Assembly (NCBI GenBank): GCA_040217175.1
Contig: JAVJNT010000002.1
Span: forward strand, 1,186,001 to 1,250,000
Source of the DNA: Phycisphaerales bacterium
GTDB lineage: Bacteria; Planctomycetota; Phycisphaerae; Phycisphaerales; UBA1924
DNA length: 64,000 bases
Reading direction: 5' to 3'
This document shows positions 46,683 through 57,016 of the stretch, in pieces. A program made the translations under genes and the position numbers. Positions within the stretch are counted from its first letter, which is position 1. Every line of letters starts with the position of its first letter. Below the pieces are notes generated by a model. The model had not been told where the DNA came from and did not search any database. It saw only the letters and a list, made by a program, of their open reading frames with translations.

Positions 46683-47905
46683 CGCAAGGCTCCGTTCTAC
46701 CCTCGCCCGTGACCGTCCAAACACCTCCCGGCTTCAGCCCCATCCCCGAGATCCTCGCCGAGCTCCGCGCCGGCCGCATGGTCGTGCTCACTGACGACGA
46801 GACGCGTGAGAACGAGGGCGATCTCGTGCTGCCAGCCCAGTTCGCCGAGGCCGAGAACATCGGCTTCATGCTCCGCGAGGCCCGCGGCTACCTGTGCCTG
46901 AGCCTGACCGAGGCCGACTGCCGCCGGCTCGACCTCAAGCCCCAGGCCGACGTCAACACCTCCGTCAGGGGCACGCCCTTCACCGTCGCCATCGACGGCC
47001 ACCCCAAGCACGGCCTGACCACCGGCGTCAGCGCGGCCGAGCGGGCCAAGACCATCCGCCTGGCCATCGATGCGGGCTCGACGCCGGGCGACTTCGTCCG
47101 CCCGGGCCACATCAATCCATTGCGGGCCAGAGACGGCGGCGTGCTCGTGCGCATCGGCCAGACCGAGGGCTCGATCGACCTCTGCCGCCTCGCGGGCCTC
47201 GAGCCCGCGGCCGTCATCATCGAGATCCTCAAGGACGACGGCGAGATGGCCCGCGTGCCCGACCTCGTCGAGTTCAACAAGAAGCACGGCCTCAAGATGT
47301 GCTCGATCAAGCAGCTCATCGAGCACCGCCTGCGCACCGAGCGCTTCGTCGAACGCCTCGAGCCCAAGGCCGGCACGCGCATCGACACCGCCCACGGCCC
47401 GTTCAACCTCATCGCCTTCCGCAGCATCACCGACCCGCTGCCGCACCTGGCACTGACCCTCGGCGGCGTCGGCGATCTCGATGACGCGGGCAACGTCGTC
47501 GAGCAAGACGGTCCCACGCTCGTGCGTGTCCATCGTCGCGACCTGCTGGGCGACATCTTCGCGGCGAGCCACGGAGATCGCAACGCGCGCACCATCCTCG
47601 ATAGCGCCATGCGGCAACTCCAGGAAGCGGGCAAGGGCGCCCTCATCTACCTGCGCCCCAGCGGCGGGCTCGATACACCCAGTGCCCACGCCAATCTCAA
47701 CAACCGCCTCACCCAGCCCTTCAACCTCGATAGCGACGACAGCCCGACCAGGAGCCAGGCCGCCGGCGCCCTTGAGTACGGCACCGGCAGCCAGATCGTC
47801 CGAGCCCTTGGCATCACGCAGATGCGCCTGCTCACCAACAGCGACGCCGAGTACCCCCAGCTCGAAGCGTTCGGGTTGAGCATTGCCGAGCGGGTTGGTC
47901 TGTAA
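46679..47905 (+). CDS. ribBA: 3,4-dihydroxy-2-butanone-4-phosphate synthase with degenerate GTP cyclohydrolase II domain
   Basis: 408 residues from GTG 46679, overlapping the hydrolase stop (GTGA); GTG 46709 is an alternative. The N-terminal RibB domain is intact: LTDDETRENEGDLV with the acidic metal site, SVRGTPFTVAIDGH, STPGDFVRPGHINPLRA and GQTEGSIDLCRLAG. It makes the four-carbon precursor of riboflavin. The C-terminal RibA-like domain keeps the overall layout (VRVHRRDLLGDIFA, LGITQMRLLTNS) but lacks the Cys cluster (CxxD...CDCG) that binds zinc in active GTP cyclohydrolase II. It is therefore probably inactive there, as in some other bacteria. Confidence 0.9.
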   Translation: MTQGSVLPSPVTVQTPPGFSPIPEILAELRAGRMVVLTDDETRENEGDLVLPAQFAEAENIGFMLREARGYLCLSLTEADCRRLDLKPQADVNTSVRGTPFTVAIDGHPKHGLTTGVSAAERAKTIRLAIDAGSTPGDFVRPGHINPLRARDGGVLVRIGQTEGSIDLCRLAGLEPAAVIIEILKDDGEMARVPDLVEFNKKHGLKMCSIKQLIEHRLRTERFVERLEPKAGTRIDTAHGPFNLIAFRSITDPLPHLALTLGGVGDLDDAGNVVEQDGPTLVRVHRRDLLGDIFAASHGDRNARTILDSAMRQLQEAGKGALIYLRPSGGLDTPSAHANLNNRLTQPFNLDSDDSPTRSQAAGALEYGTGSQIVRALGITQMRLLTNSDAEYPQLEAFGLSIAERVGL

Positions 47906-47948
47906 GCGGACGGCGAGGTGCAGGCCGAGGCCAGGGCCTCCTCCGGAT

Positions 47949-48782
47949 TCAGAATCTGAATTCGAGACCGACTTCCAGCGACGCCGAGTCCAGATCAAGC
48001 AGCCGCATGCGTACGTCCGAATCGTCGTAGAAGTGGATGTTGCTGTACGTGCGATACCGGAACATCGCGTAGATCGACACGGGCTCGGTCAACTCGAAGC
48101 TCGCGCCCGCCATCGCCTGCAGGCTGAGCGCGCCGCGCGAGTCGTCGTAGTCGCTCGGGCTGCTGTCGCTGATGGTGAACAGCGAGCCGCCGATGCCACC
48201 GCCGGCGAATAAGTTGAAACGACCGAGCTTCACGTCGGGCATGATGTTGGCCGACAAGCCGTACTCGAACAGGTCGCCGTCGCCCGCCCGAGGCCCGGCC
48301 CCGATGCCGTTGCGGTCGTACTCGTCGTAGCCGAAGATGCCCTCGACCTCGAAGCGGATCCCCACGCGTGACCAAGGGCCGTCGGCCCACACCCGGTACC
48401 GCCCGCCGATGGCGAAGCTCGCGATGAGGCCCGGGCTGTCGAAGTCGGCGTCGAAGTCCAGACCGTTGAAGTTCTCGAACCGGGCGCTGCCGCGGTCGGT
48501 CGCGCCCACGCCCACGCGGTAGTACAGCCACATCTCCTGGAGCGCGATCTCGCGCTGCCGCCGGCTCCACTCCACGTCGTCCTGGGCCGCGCTGCCCGCG
48601 ACGGCCACGCCGAGGGCGCTCGACGTCCCCGTGCTGCCCAGCGAACCGCCCGAGTGCCCGCCTGCCGATGATGCCGCGGGCGCATAGGGCTCGTGCACGA
48701 AGCTCAGCCGCCCGCCCTCGCCCAGGCTCGCCGTGGTACAGGCCGCCAAGGCCAACGCCGCCATCGTCGTCCGATTCCGCAT
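47949..48782 (-). CDS. outer-membrane beta-barrel protein
   Basis: 277 residues from ATG 48782 (GGAG about 7 bases upstream). A signal peptide MRNRTTMAALALAACTTASLGEGG precedes a Ser/Gly-rich region and then about eight alternating strands rich in aromatic residues (IASFAIGGRYRVWADGPW, VGIRFEVEGIFGYDEY, FEYGLSANIMPDVKLGRFNLFAGGGIGGSLF, VSIYAMFRYRTYSNIHFY). The chain ends LEVGLEFRF, with the C-terminal Phe typical of barrels inserted by BamA. OmpW/OprF-like in size; the substrate, if any, is unknown. Confidence 0.75.
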   Translation of the reverse strand: MRNRTTMAALALAACTTASLGEGGRLSFVHEPYAPAASSAGGHSGGSLGSTGTSSALGVAVAGSAAQDDVEWSRRQREIALQEMWLYYRVGVGATDRGSARFENFNGLDFDADFDSPGLIASFAIGGRYRVWADGPWSRVGIRFEVEGIFGYDEYDRNGIGAGPRAGDGDLFEYGLSANIMPDVKLGRFNLFAGGGIGGSLFTISDSSPSDYDDSRGALSLQAMAGASFELTEPVSIYAMFRYRTYSNIHFYDDSDVRMRLLDLDSASLEVGLEFRF

Positions 48783-48970
48783 CGCTCGCTCCATCGCCCC
48801 GGGCCGCCGATCCTCGACCACGCCGCCATCCTTCGGCGGCTTGGGGCCAATCCTAACACCCCTCGGAGGGTCGATCGGCCCACCCACCCCATCCGCTAGA
48901 ATGCCCGCGAAGTTCCTGCAGCCCTTCGGCTTCCGAGAGCCCGCTTCCGATTCAGCCCCACGGAGTCTCC

Positions 48971-50380
<1,410 letters not shown>

Positions 50381-50404
50381 ACGACGATCCGAAGCAGTAA
50401 GCGC

Positions 50405-51178
50405 TCAATCCCAGAATCGCCACCAGGGTCGCCTTTTCACGATCGTCGCCCAACCGTCGTACATGCCGCCTAGCCGCGTCGCCTCGCGATCGGCGGCAAC
50501 CGTACGGCCATGGATCGAGTCGATCGTGGCGGGCCCGAAATGCGAAAACTCCACGCCGAATCGCCCATCATCGGCGTTCGTGTCCGGCTCGCCGTTCAGG
50601 GTGAAGCCCTCGTCCGTGCACCACTTCGCAAACCGCTCCGCATCGCCGCGATCTTTGAAATAGGCGAAGTGGTCGATTGGGCGTTCTCGCTCGGCCTTGT
50701 CACCGTTCTGCTGGAGCGCCGTCAATACGCGCACGTCCCAGATCCATCGCAATTCTTCCGGCTTGGGATAGAGCGTGTCGTTGTACCCACTCCAATCCGG
50801 GTCCGGCTTGGCGCTCCATGTCGGCTCGTATCCGCTTCCATCAAAGGCCCGACGCACCGCGGCCTCACACTCGCCGGTTCGCGCGTAAAAGTACCAGCGC
50901 CGCCGCCCGTCACTTGACATGCAGCCCACCGGTACGGCGTCAACCCCGCGTTGCAGGGCGGCGTCCAGGCGATCGTCGATCGGGTCGAGCGCGTTAAGCT
51001 CATCCGGATCGGGAAACCCGTCCTCCCCCGAGGCGTGGAATGGGACTGAGACTTCCACGAGCATCGGGCGAGCCGGGTCCGGCGCCCGATCACGCCATGA
51101 CAGGTCGACCAGGATCGTGGCGGCCTTGCCCTCGACATTCGCCCAATACACCGCCCAGTTGTCAGCAGGCGTTGACAT
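50405..51178 (-). CDS. DUF695 and RraB-like domain protein
   Basis: 257 residues from ATG 51178 with GGGAGAG upstream. The N-terminal ~130 residues resemble DUF695 (ILVDLSWRD, RRRWYFYARTG, WSAKPDPDWSGYNDTLYP), and the C-terminal part resembles the RNase E inhibitor RraB fold (LTALQQNGDKAERERPIDHFAYFKDRGDAERFAKW). RraB binds and inhibits RNase E in enterobacteria; whether this protein does so is unknown. This pair of domains recurs in bacteria as a fusion. It is monocistronic. Confidence 0.7.
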   Translation of the reverse strand: MSTPADNWAVYWANVEGKAATILVDLSWRDRAPDPARPMLVEVSVPFHASGEDGFPDPDELNALDPIDDRLDAALQRGVDAVPVGCMSSDGRRRWYFYARTGECEAAVRRAFDGSGYEPTWSAKPDPDWSGYNDTLYPKPEELRWIWDVRVLTALQQNGDKAERERPIDHFAYFKDRGDAERFAKWCTDEGFTLNGEPDTNADDGRFGVEFSHFGPATIDSIHGRTVAADREATRLGGMYDGWATIVKRRPWWRFWD

Positions 51179-51417
51179 GCGTGCTCTCCCCGCGTGGGGT
51201 CGCGTGGCGTACGAGACTAGGTGCTCCTGCCATGGTCGGGCATGGTACCAAATGCGCTCAAGTTGCGCATCGCCCGCCACCGAAGCCTTCCGGGGCGCGT
51301 CCCGAAGCGTTTCCGCCGTTGCGCAGACCGCTCACGCAATTGCGGGAGCCCTCTGGGGCGCGCTCCAAGCTCCTCCCGCAGCGCCCCGGAACATCCCCGA
51401 CGTCCCCAAAGCCTCCC

Positions 51418-52002
51418 TCACGCCTCCCCCGTCGCCACCACCACCGTCACCTTCACCCGGCACGCTCCCGCCACACCATCCCGCTCGTCCAGCCACCGGT
51501 CGATGGCATCCAGCTTCGCCGCCAACTCCTCGACGTCCGCCTCGCTCAGCCGCGTAACGGATCGCGTCAGCCGCAGGCCGGCGGGCATCCGCTCGTCGGC
51601 CTTGTCGTGCACCGCCGCCTCGTAGTCCTCGCCCGCCCGCCGCAGGAACAGCCGGCACATCCGCAGCATCTCGCGGCGCAGCCCAGGCGTGCGCTTGCCC
51701 TGGGTCAGGTGGACGTCGTGGGCCTCCATCTCGAACAGCATCTCGGGCCGCCGTCCCGTCTCGCGCTCGCCCGCCACCTGCACCAGCCCGATCTCGCGCA
51801 GCTTGCCCAGGTGGTAGTGCACGCCCTGCGGGCTCTTGCCGATCTTCTCGGCGATCTCGGCGGCGCTCATGGCCCCGCCCATCCGCAGCTCCTCGATGAT
51901 CGCCGCCGAGATCGGCGTGCCGATGGCCCGGAGTTGCCGCGCCGTTCGGATCTCGTAGGGCTCGGGCCGCGTCCGGCGCTCCTTTTTTCCAATCGCGGGC
52001 AT
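51418..52002 (-). CDS. ArsR-like winged-helix transcriptional regulator
   Basis: 194 residues from ATG 52002. The winged helix-turn-helix reads RQLRAIGTPISAAIIEELRMGGAMSAAEIAEKIGKSPQGVHYHLGKLREIGLV, with the HYHL recognition helix characteristic of ArsR/HTH_20 repressors. No N-terminal metal-site Cys pattern is seen, so the signal is unknown. The C-terminal ~90 residues are helical. It is divergent from, and 82 bases from, the TPR/serine-hydrolase-like gene, which it probably controls. Confidence 0.85.
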   Translation of the reverse strand: MPAIGKKERRTRPEPYEIRTARQLRAIGTPISAAIIEELRMGGAMSAAEIAEKIGKSPQGVHYHLGKLREIGLVQVAGERETGRRPEMLFEMEAHDVHLTQGKRTPGLRREMLRMCRLFLRRAGEDYEAAVHDKADERMPAGLRLTRSVTRLSEADVEELAAKLDAIDRWLDERDGVAGACRVKVTVVVATGEA

Positions 52003-52083
52003 ATTTTTGATTATTGCCGACGGAGAGCCCCGGTGCCAGCACTCCGTGTTTGGTGCAGCCAATTTTCGTTGGAGGACCTCCCC

Positions 52084-53874
52084 ATGCCCGCACGACGCAC
52101 CCGACTCGCCATCGCCGCCCTGCTCGCCGCTTCGACCTTCTCGCTCGCCCAAGACGCCCCGCAACAGTTCCGTGACGAAGCCCGTGCCTACGAGCAGCAG
52201 CTCGCCCAAGACCCAACCGACGGCCAGGCCGCTTTCCGCGCCGCCTACGCGTGGCACGCGGCCGGCGACTACGAACGCGCCATCCCCGCGCACCGGCGTG
52301 CCGCCGAGTTCGCCGAGTTCCGCCCCGCCGCCCTCTACAACCTCGCCTGCGCGCAGGCCCTCATGGGCAAGCACGAAGACGCCATCGCCAGCCTTTACGC
52401 CGCCATCGACGCCGGCTTCGACCGCATCGAGCTCATGGAAGAGGACAGCGACCTCCACTCGCTGCGCAACCGCGACGACTTCAAGGCCGCCCTCACCCGC
52501 GCACGAGCAATCGCCCGGGGCGATGACCTCGACGTCCCCGACCTCACCTGGGACACCATCGACCAACGCATGAAGGCCGAAGAAGCGGCCGGCTTCTCCG
52601 GCGTCCTGCTCGTCGTGCGCGACGGCAGCATCGCCCACCACGCCGGCTACGGCCTGGCCGATCGCGACACCGATCGCCCGGTTGACAGCGAGACCATCTT
52701 CGCCATCGGCTCGGTGCCCATCGACTTCACCTTCGTTTGCATCCTCCAGCTCATCAACCAAGGCAAGCTCGACCGTCACGACCCCATCACAAAGTTCTTC
52801 GACGACGTCCCCGGAGACAAGCGCTCCATCACCCTCGACCACCTCATGAACGGCGAGTCGGGCCTGCCAGACTTCCACGACATCCCCACCGACCGCGACC
52901 CCGACCACGGCTGGATCGACCGCGAGGAAGCCGTCCGCCGCATCATGAACCAGCAGCTCCTCTTCGAGCCCGGCACCGACTCGCGCCACTCCCACTCGGC
53001 CTGGGGCCTGCTCGCCGCCGTCCTCGAGATCGCCAGCGGCCAGAGCTACCAGGAGTCCACGCAAGAGCACATCTACGAGCCCGCCAATATGCCCGACACC
53101 GGCTTCTTCGGCAAGAGCGACAAGGCCGACCGCATCGCCATCGGCTACGGCGCCCGCAGCGACGGCGAGACCAACGCACCGCCCTACTGGGGCCAGACGT
53201 CCTGGCTCGTCATGGGCAGCGGCGGCCAGGTCTCGACCGCCCGCGACCTCAACAACTTCCTGAGCGCCGTCCACGACGGCACGCTCGCCGGCCCGGACGC
53301 GGCGCGCACCATGTTCGGCGACGCAACGGGCATGGCCGGCGCGGGCGACATGTATGGCTACGAGGTCCGCATGACCTTCGCGCCGGCCGACCGCTTCATC
53401 CTCATCAGCAACAGCGCCAACCTGACACGGTCGGACCATCGCCGGCGCTTCGGCGCTCTCGCGCGCGACCTGCACGAGCTCGTCCAGTCATCCATGAACG
53501 AACGCCACGCGGCCACCGCGCTGCCCGCCGAAGAACGCGAACGCCGCGCCATGGCCTGGGTCCACGCCGTCGGCGAGCGCGATCCCGACGCCTACGTCCG
53601 AGTCAACCGCCAGTACCGCCCGCCCGCCGAGGACGAAGCCGCCCAGGCCGAGCTCGACGCGACACGCCGGGGGCAGCACGCCGACTTCTACAGCGAGTTC
53701 GGCATGCTCCAGAGCATCCGCGTGATCACGAACACGCCCACGCTCGTCGAGATCGAGGGCCAGAGCCCCAACACCGACGCCTGGATCACCTTCGGCTTCA
53801 CCTTCCAGCCCGTCGAGCCCCACCACATCACCGGCGTGAGCATCGGCATCGACGGCGACGGCGACGATACCTGA
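52084..53874 (+). CDS. secreted TPR plus beta-lactamase-fold protein with degenerate active site
   Basis: 596 residues. Signal peptide MPARRTRLAIAALLAASTFSLAQ, then TPR-like helices (about 45-140: DGQAAFRAAYAWHAAGDYERAI, ALYNLACAQALMGKHEDAIASL), then a class C beta-lactamase/esterase fold (about 155-480). The nucleophile motif reads IGSVPIDFT, S210-V-P-I213, lacking the Lys of SxxK, and the YxN loop reads HSHSAWGLL (302-304 HSH), so Tyr and Asn are also lost. A C-terminal ~100-residue helical/NTF2-like region (FYSEFGMLQSIRVI...ITFGFTFQPVEPHHITGV) follows. It is probably non-catalytic or uses another chemistry. ATG 52084 follows GGAGG at 8 bases. Confidence 0.8.
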   Translation: MPARRTRLAIAALLAASTFSLAQDAPQQFRDEARAYEQQLAQDPTDGQAAFRAAYAWHAAGDYERAIPAHRRAAEFAEFRPAALYNLACAQALMGKHEDAIASLYAAIDAGFDRIELMEEDSDLHSLRNRDDFKAALTRARAIARGDDLDVPDLTWDTIDQRMKAEEAAGFSGVLLVVRDGSIAHHAGYGLADRDTDRPVDSETIFAIGSVPIDFTFVCILQLINQGKLDRHDPITKFFDDVPGDKRSITLDHLMNGESGLPDFHDIPTDRDPDHGWIDREEAVRRIMNQQLLFEPGTDSRHSHSAWGLLAAVLEIASGQSYQESTQEHIYEPANMPDTGFFGKSDKADRIAIGYGARSDGETNAPPYWGQTSWLVMGSGGQVSTARDLNNFLSAVHDGTLAGPDAARTMFGDATGMAGAGDMYGYEVRMTFAPADRFILISNSANLTRSDHRRRFGALARDLHELVQSSMNERHAATALPAEERERRAMAWVHAVGERDPDAYVRVNRQYRPPAEDEAAQAELDATRRGQHADFYSEFGMLQSIRVITNTPTLVEIEGQSPNTDAWITFGFTFQPVEPHHITGVSIGIDGDGDDT

Positions 53875-53902
53875 GCAACGCCCGCTGCGATCGCCCGGTA
53901 CC

Positions 53903-54244
53903 ATGCTCGTGATGCCACCGCAACCCAACGGCCCAGCGTCCAAGAAGCCCGGCCCATCGCCCCTGCCGAAGCCCCCGCAGCCGAAGCAGCAGCGCCGGCA
54001 GGCCGAAACGCACGAGATCATCGCCGACGTCGCCGTCGGCCCGAACCTGCGCGTCAAGGACAACCTGTTCCAGGCCGTCTTCATCCTCGCGAGCATCGCC
54101 ATCGGCGCGGGAGTTGGCGCCTTCACTGCATCGACGCCCCCGGGACCCGGCATCGGCGCCATCCTCGGCGGCATCATCGGTCTCGTTGCCGGCGCCCTGC
54201 TCAGCGGCGGCATCCTGATGGTCTACCGGCTGTTTCGGCATTAG
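53903..54244 (+). CDS. small membrane protein with Pro-rich N-terminus
   Basis: 113 residues. A Pro/Lys/Gln-rich cytoplasmic stretch (about 1-37) is followed by a charged segment EIIADVAVGPNLRVKDN and two hydrophobic helices (FQAVFILASIAIGAGVGAFTA and IGAILGGIIGLVAGALLSGG). ATG 53903 or 53912 may start it. I do not recognise a family; the glycine-rich helices could oligomerise. Confidence 0.6.
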   Translation: MLVMPPQPNGPASKKPGPSPLPKPPQPKQQRRQAETHEIIADVAVGPNLRVKDNLFQAVFILASIAIGAGVGAFTASTPPGPGIGAILGGIIGLVAGALLSGGILMVYRLFRH

Positions 54245-54270
54245 CACGATCGCAGCTATCGTTCCGCGAC

Positions 54271-54894
54271 ATGGCCGCCGCCATCCGCAACGCCGCCTTC
54301 GCCCTCATGGCCCTCGGCTCCCTCGGCGTCGCTGGCTACGCGGTCGTCGCCTACTCGCTCGTGCCGCTGGGCGACCTCGTCCATCCGGACATGAAGAACG
54401 CCTTCAATGCCAGCAAGCTCACAATCTATGCCCACATCTTCGGCGCCGCGTTCGCCCTTTTGCTGGGTCCGTGGCAGTTCGTGCGCGCATTGCGCTCGCG
54501 ATATCCGAAGCTGCACCGCGTCTCGGGCCGGCTCTACCTGATGGTCGGAGTCGGCATCGGCGGCGTCGCGGGCTTCTTCGCCGGGCTGAACGCCTTCGGC
54601 GGCTGGACGAGCCAGATCGGTTTTGCACTGCTCGCCATCACCTGGCTCTTCACGGGCGTAATGGCCTTCGTCCACATCCGCGCGGGCGACGTTGCCGCAC
54701 ACCGCCGATGGATGATCCGCAACTTCGCCCTCGCACTCTCCGCCGTCACGCTGCGCATCCAGCTCGGCCTGCTCACCCTCGCGGGCGTGCCGTTCGAGTC
54801 TTTCTACCCCTGGCTGGCATGGACCTGCTGGCTGCCGAATCTGGTCGTGGCCGAGTGGCTGATTCGTGTCACGGCAAGGGTGACCTACAAGTAG
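54271..54894 (+). CDS. DUF2306 membrane protein
   Basis: 207 residues with about six hydrophobic helices. The pair LHRVSGRLYLM and AHRRWMIRNFALALSAVTLRIQL is the hallmark of DUF2306 membrane proteins (conserved His/Arg on the cytoplasmic side). Function unknown; possibly a haem- or quinone-binding membrane protein. It starts 27 bases after the previous gene and its 3' end overlaps the convergent terminase gene by 10 bases. Confidence 0.75.
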   Translation: MAAAIRNAAFALMALGSLGVAGYAVVAYSLVPLGDLVHPDMKNAFNASKLTIYAHIFGAAFALLLGPWQFVRALRSRYPKLHRVSGRLYLMVGVGIGGVAGFFAGLNAFGGWTSQIGFALLAITWLFTGVMAFVHIRAGDVAAHRRWMIRNFALALSAVTLRIQLGLLTLAGVPFESFYPWLAWTCWLPNLVVAEWLIRVTARVTYK

Positions 54895-56345
54895 CTCCCC
54901 GCCTTCAACGCCCCCGGCCGATCCAGGTTCGTCACGAGGTACCGCAGTGCATCGACCGCGTGGTCCGGCCCGTCCTTGGCCGGCTCCTCGCTCATGGGTC
55001 GCTGCATGTCGTAGTGATAGCGCTCCAGGCTCTCGATCAGGTGCGGACACTGCGGCGAGATGAACAGCGTCGGCTCGCCGCTGGCCGGCCGCAGGCGGGC
55101 GCGGAGTAGGTCGAGGCCGGCCCGGATGGTCGTCCGCCTCGCGCGCACGCTCAGCCCGGCCCGCTGCATCTGCTGGGCATCGCTCAGCCCGGTCTGCGCA
55201 TTGCCCTGCCAGCCGGCGGGGTCGATGCCGATCCAGGCCGGCGCTCGCGCCTCGTCGTCCAGCCCACCGCCCAGTATGGCATCGATGTGCTCGTTCAGCA
55301 GGCACCGCGACGCCACGCGCTCGCGCACGACGTGCAGCACGCCCTCGGGGCTCACCGCGCCCCACACGATCACCGTCGGCGAGCGATAGCCGAAGTCCAT
55401 GCCCAGCACCCACTGCCAGTCTTCTTCGACGTCGGGCGCAGCACGCACGTGTACGGCCTGGTCGAACTCGGGTAGCACCGCATCGTCGCTCTTGGGCCGC
55501 TCGCACCGCATCTCGGCGTCCCACGTCGCCAGCGAGACGCGGCCCTTCAGCGAGATCGCGTCGGCAATAGAGAGATGTCCGGCCGAGCGATCCTCCGACT
55601 TCGCCGAACCCCGGCACTCGTGCCACAGCAGGCAACCCTTGCACTCGTACTGCGACCCGCAGTGCTCGAGCACGTCGACGACGCCCCACTTGAACAGCGC
55701 GCGCGAGCCCTCGCTGGCCTGCTCGACGACGTCGCGCATCAGGCCGTGCGCACGGTGCATGGTGCTGAGCGCCTCGATCGACCCACGGATGGTGTACGTC
55801 GTGCCGTCGTACTCGACGGCCTTGCTCCTGGTTGTGAGCTGGGCCGCCTCCCACACCGCCGGGTCGAAGAGCTCGACCTCGTCGCACCGCAGCTTCTGGA
55901 TGCGTGTGCCGCGGACCGACGCCTGGCTCTGCGCCAGTAGTTCCAGCCTCGATCCGTTGGTCAGTTCCAGCCGGCGATCCGTCACGCGGCCCTCGACCAG
56001 CCCGCTCACGGCAGGACTACGGACCAGGTGCCGCAGGTGCGCGTGCATGCGCTGGGCCTGGTCGAGCGAACCTCCGAGGATCCGTACCTCGATGCCCGGC
56101 TTGTAAACAAGGTCTAGCAGCGTTGCGACGGCGCCCAGGAACGTCTTGCCGCCGCCGCGGTTGGCCCACACGACCGCGTCGATGGCGTCGTCCGAGGTGT
56201 TGCCGAGCGCCCCGGGCAGGTGATCCGCGAAGAACGCGTGCGCAAGATACGCGAGCGGCTTGGCGCTCACCTCGACGTCCAGCATCGTTCGCACGCACGC
56301 GGCTAACTCGTCGATCGTTGCCGGCCTGGCCGGCAGCACCGTCAC
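54885..56345 (-). CDS. phage-type large terminase subunit
   Basis: 486 residues from GTG 56345, overlapping the GNAT stop (GTGA). The N-terminal ATPase has a Walker A-like ANRGGGKT (61-68), Walker B KLRCDEVELFD (151-161) and a coupling-motif region. A Cys cluster C229-x5-C-x2-C-x5-C244 lies between the domains and may bind zinc or an iron-sulfur cluster. The C-terminal RNase H-like nuclease shows VLGMDFGY (Asp 317), WIGIDPAGW (Asp 375) and DGPDHAVDALRYL (461-465), the three acidic motifs of TerL. Terminases cut and pump DNA into phage capsids. Here no portal, capsid or small terminase gene follows, so a packaging role is unproven. It is the last gene of the HTH-ABC-GNAT-TerL operon. Confidence 0.82.
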   Translation of the reverse strand: MTVLPARPATIDELAACVRTMLDVEVSAKPLAYLAHAFFADHLPGALGNTSDDAIDAVVWANRGGGKTFLGAVATLLDLVYKPGIEVRILGGSLDQAQRMHAHLRHLVRSPAVSGLVEGRVTDRRLELTNGSRLELLAQSQASVRGTRIQKLRCDEVELFDPAVWEAAQLTTRSKAVEYDGTTYTIRGSIEALSTMHRAHGLMRDVVEQASEGSRALFKWGVVDVLEHCGSQYECKGCLLWHECRGSAKSEDRSAGHLSIADAISLKGRVSLATWDAEMRCERPKSDDAVLPEFDQAVHVRAAPDVEEDWQWVLGMDFGYRSPTVIVWGAVSPEGVLHVVRERVASRCLLNEHIDAILGGGLDDEARAPAWIGIDPAGWQGNAQTGLSDAQQMQRAGLSVRARRTTIRAGLDLLRARLRPASGEPTLFISPQCPHLIESLERYHYDMQRPMSEEPAKDGPDHAVDALRYLVTNLDRPGALKAGSYL

Positions 56346-57016
56346 GGTTCGCTCCGTTCGTGCACGTGCGCCACCGGCGGATGCGTGAGCAACGCGAAGG
56401 CGCGGGCCCCGAGGTCTCCGCCGCGCAGCTTCCGGGCCCTCGCCCACGCCCGCAGCGCCGGCAGAATGGCGCTGGGCACCTGCGCGAGCAGGTCGGGCAG
56501 TTCGACGCCGTGCCGATTCATCGCACGAATGAGCTTCGCGTCGGCCTTGCTGGGCGGCAGGTCGATCCGGTCCATGCCCGCCCGCTCGAAGAACGGGCAC
56601 GCATGAGCCATGGCGGCAATCGCCTCCGTGCGCGGGGTGCACGGCTCGTCGAGGTACGCTCGTACGAGCCGGACGGCCAGGCCACGCCCGCGGTACCTCG
56701 GGTCGATGATGACACGCGAGATGACGCGCACGTCGCGGTTCAGGCGCCGCGCGTTGGCCCGCTTGTCGGGCGTGTCGTAGTCGCCCGGCCACGCGATTGC
56801 CCGCCACCGGCCGTTGAGGGTGGGCATCGAGGCGACGAGCACGCCGATGGTCTCACCATCGTCGGTGGCACGCAGGATGCGGGTGACCGGGCCGGGGCGT
56901 CCGGCGACGTAGTGGAAGCGCGACAGCGACCGCAGGTCGTCGATCGTGCCGGGCTCGATGGTGATGGTGTCAGTTCTCGGGACGCGGAATCGGCGGACGA
57001 GCGAGGCGTGTGCCAC
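56342..57016 (-). CDS. GNAT acetyltransferase of the terminase cassette
   Basis: 224 residues from GTG 57016 (GGAG 7 bases upstream), so its start lies inside the end of the ABC-ATPase gene (47-base overlap). Motif A is VISRVIIDPRYRGRGLAVRLVRAYL with the acetyl-CoA loop RYRGRGLA, preceded by GETIGVLVASMPTLNGRW strands. The C-terminal ~70 residues are helical (LPDLLAQVPSAILPALRAWAR). Partner and acceptor are unknown; the tight coupling to the ATPase suggests the two work together. Confidence 0.75.
   Translation of the reverse strand: MAHASLVRRFRVPRTDTITIEPGTIDDLRSLSRFHYVAGRPGPVTRILRATDDGETIGVLVASMPTLNGRWRAIAWPGDYDTPDKRANARRLNRDVRVISRVIIDPRYRGRGLAVRLVRAYLDEPCTPRTEAIAAMAHACPFFERAGMDRIDLPPSKADAKLIRAMNRHGVELPDLLAQVPSAILPALRAWARARKLRGGDLGARAFALLTHPPVAHVHERSEP

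Noticed and set aside
52071-52081. GGAGGACCTCC palindrome before the degenerate serine hydrolase
   Set aside because: The first half is simply the ribosome binding site and the one-base loop cannot form a hairpin; treated as chance.
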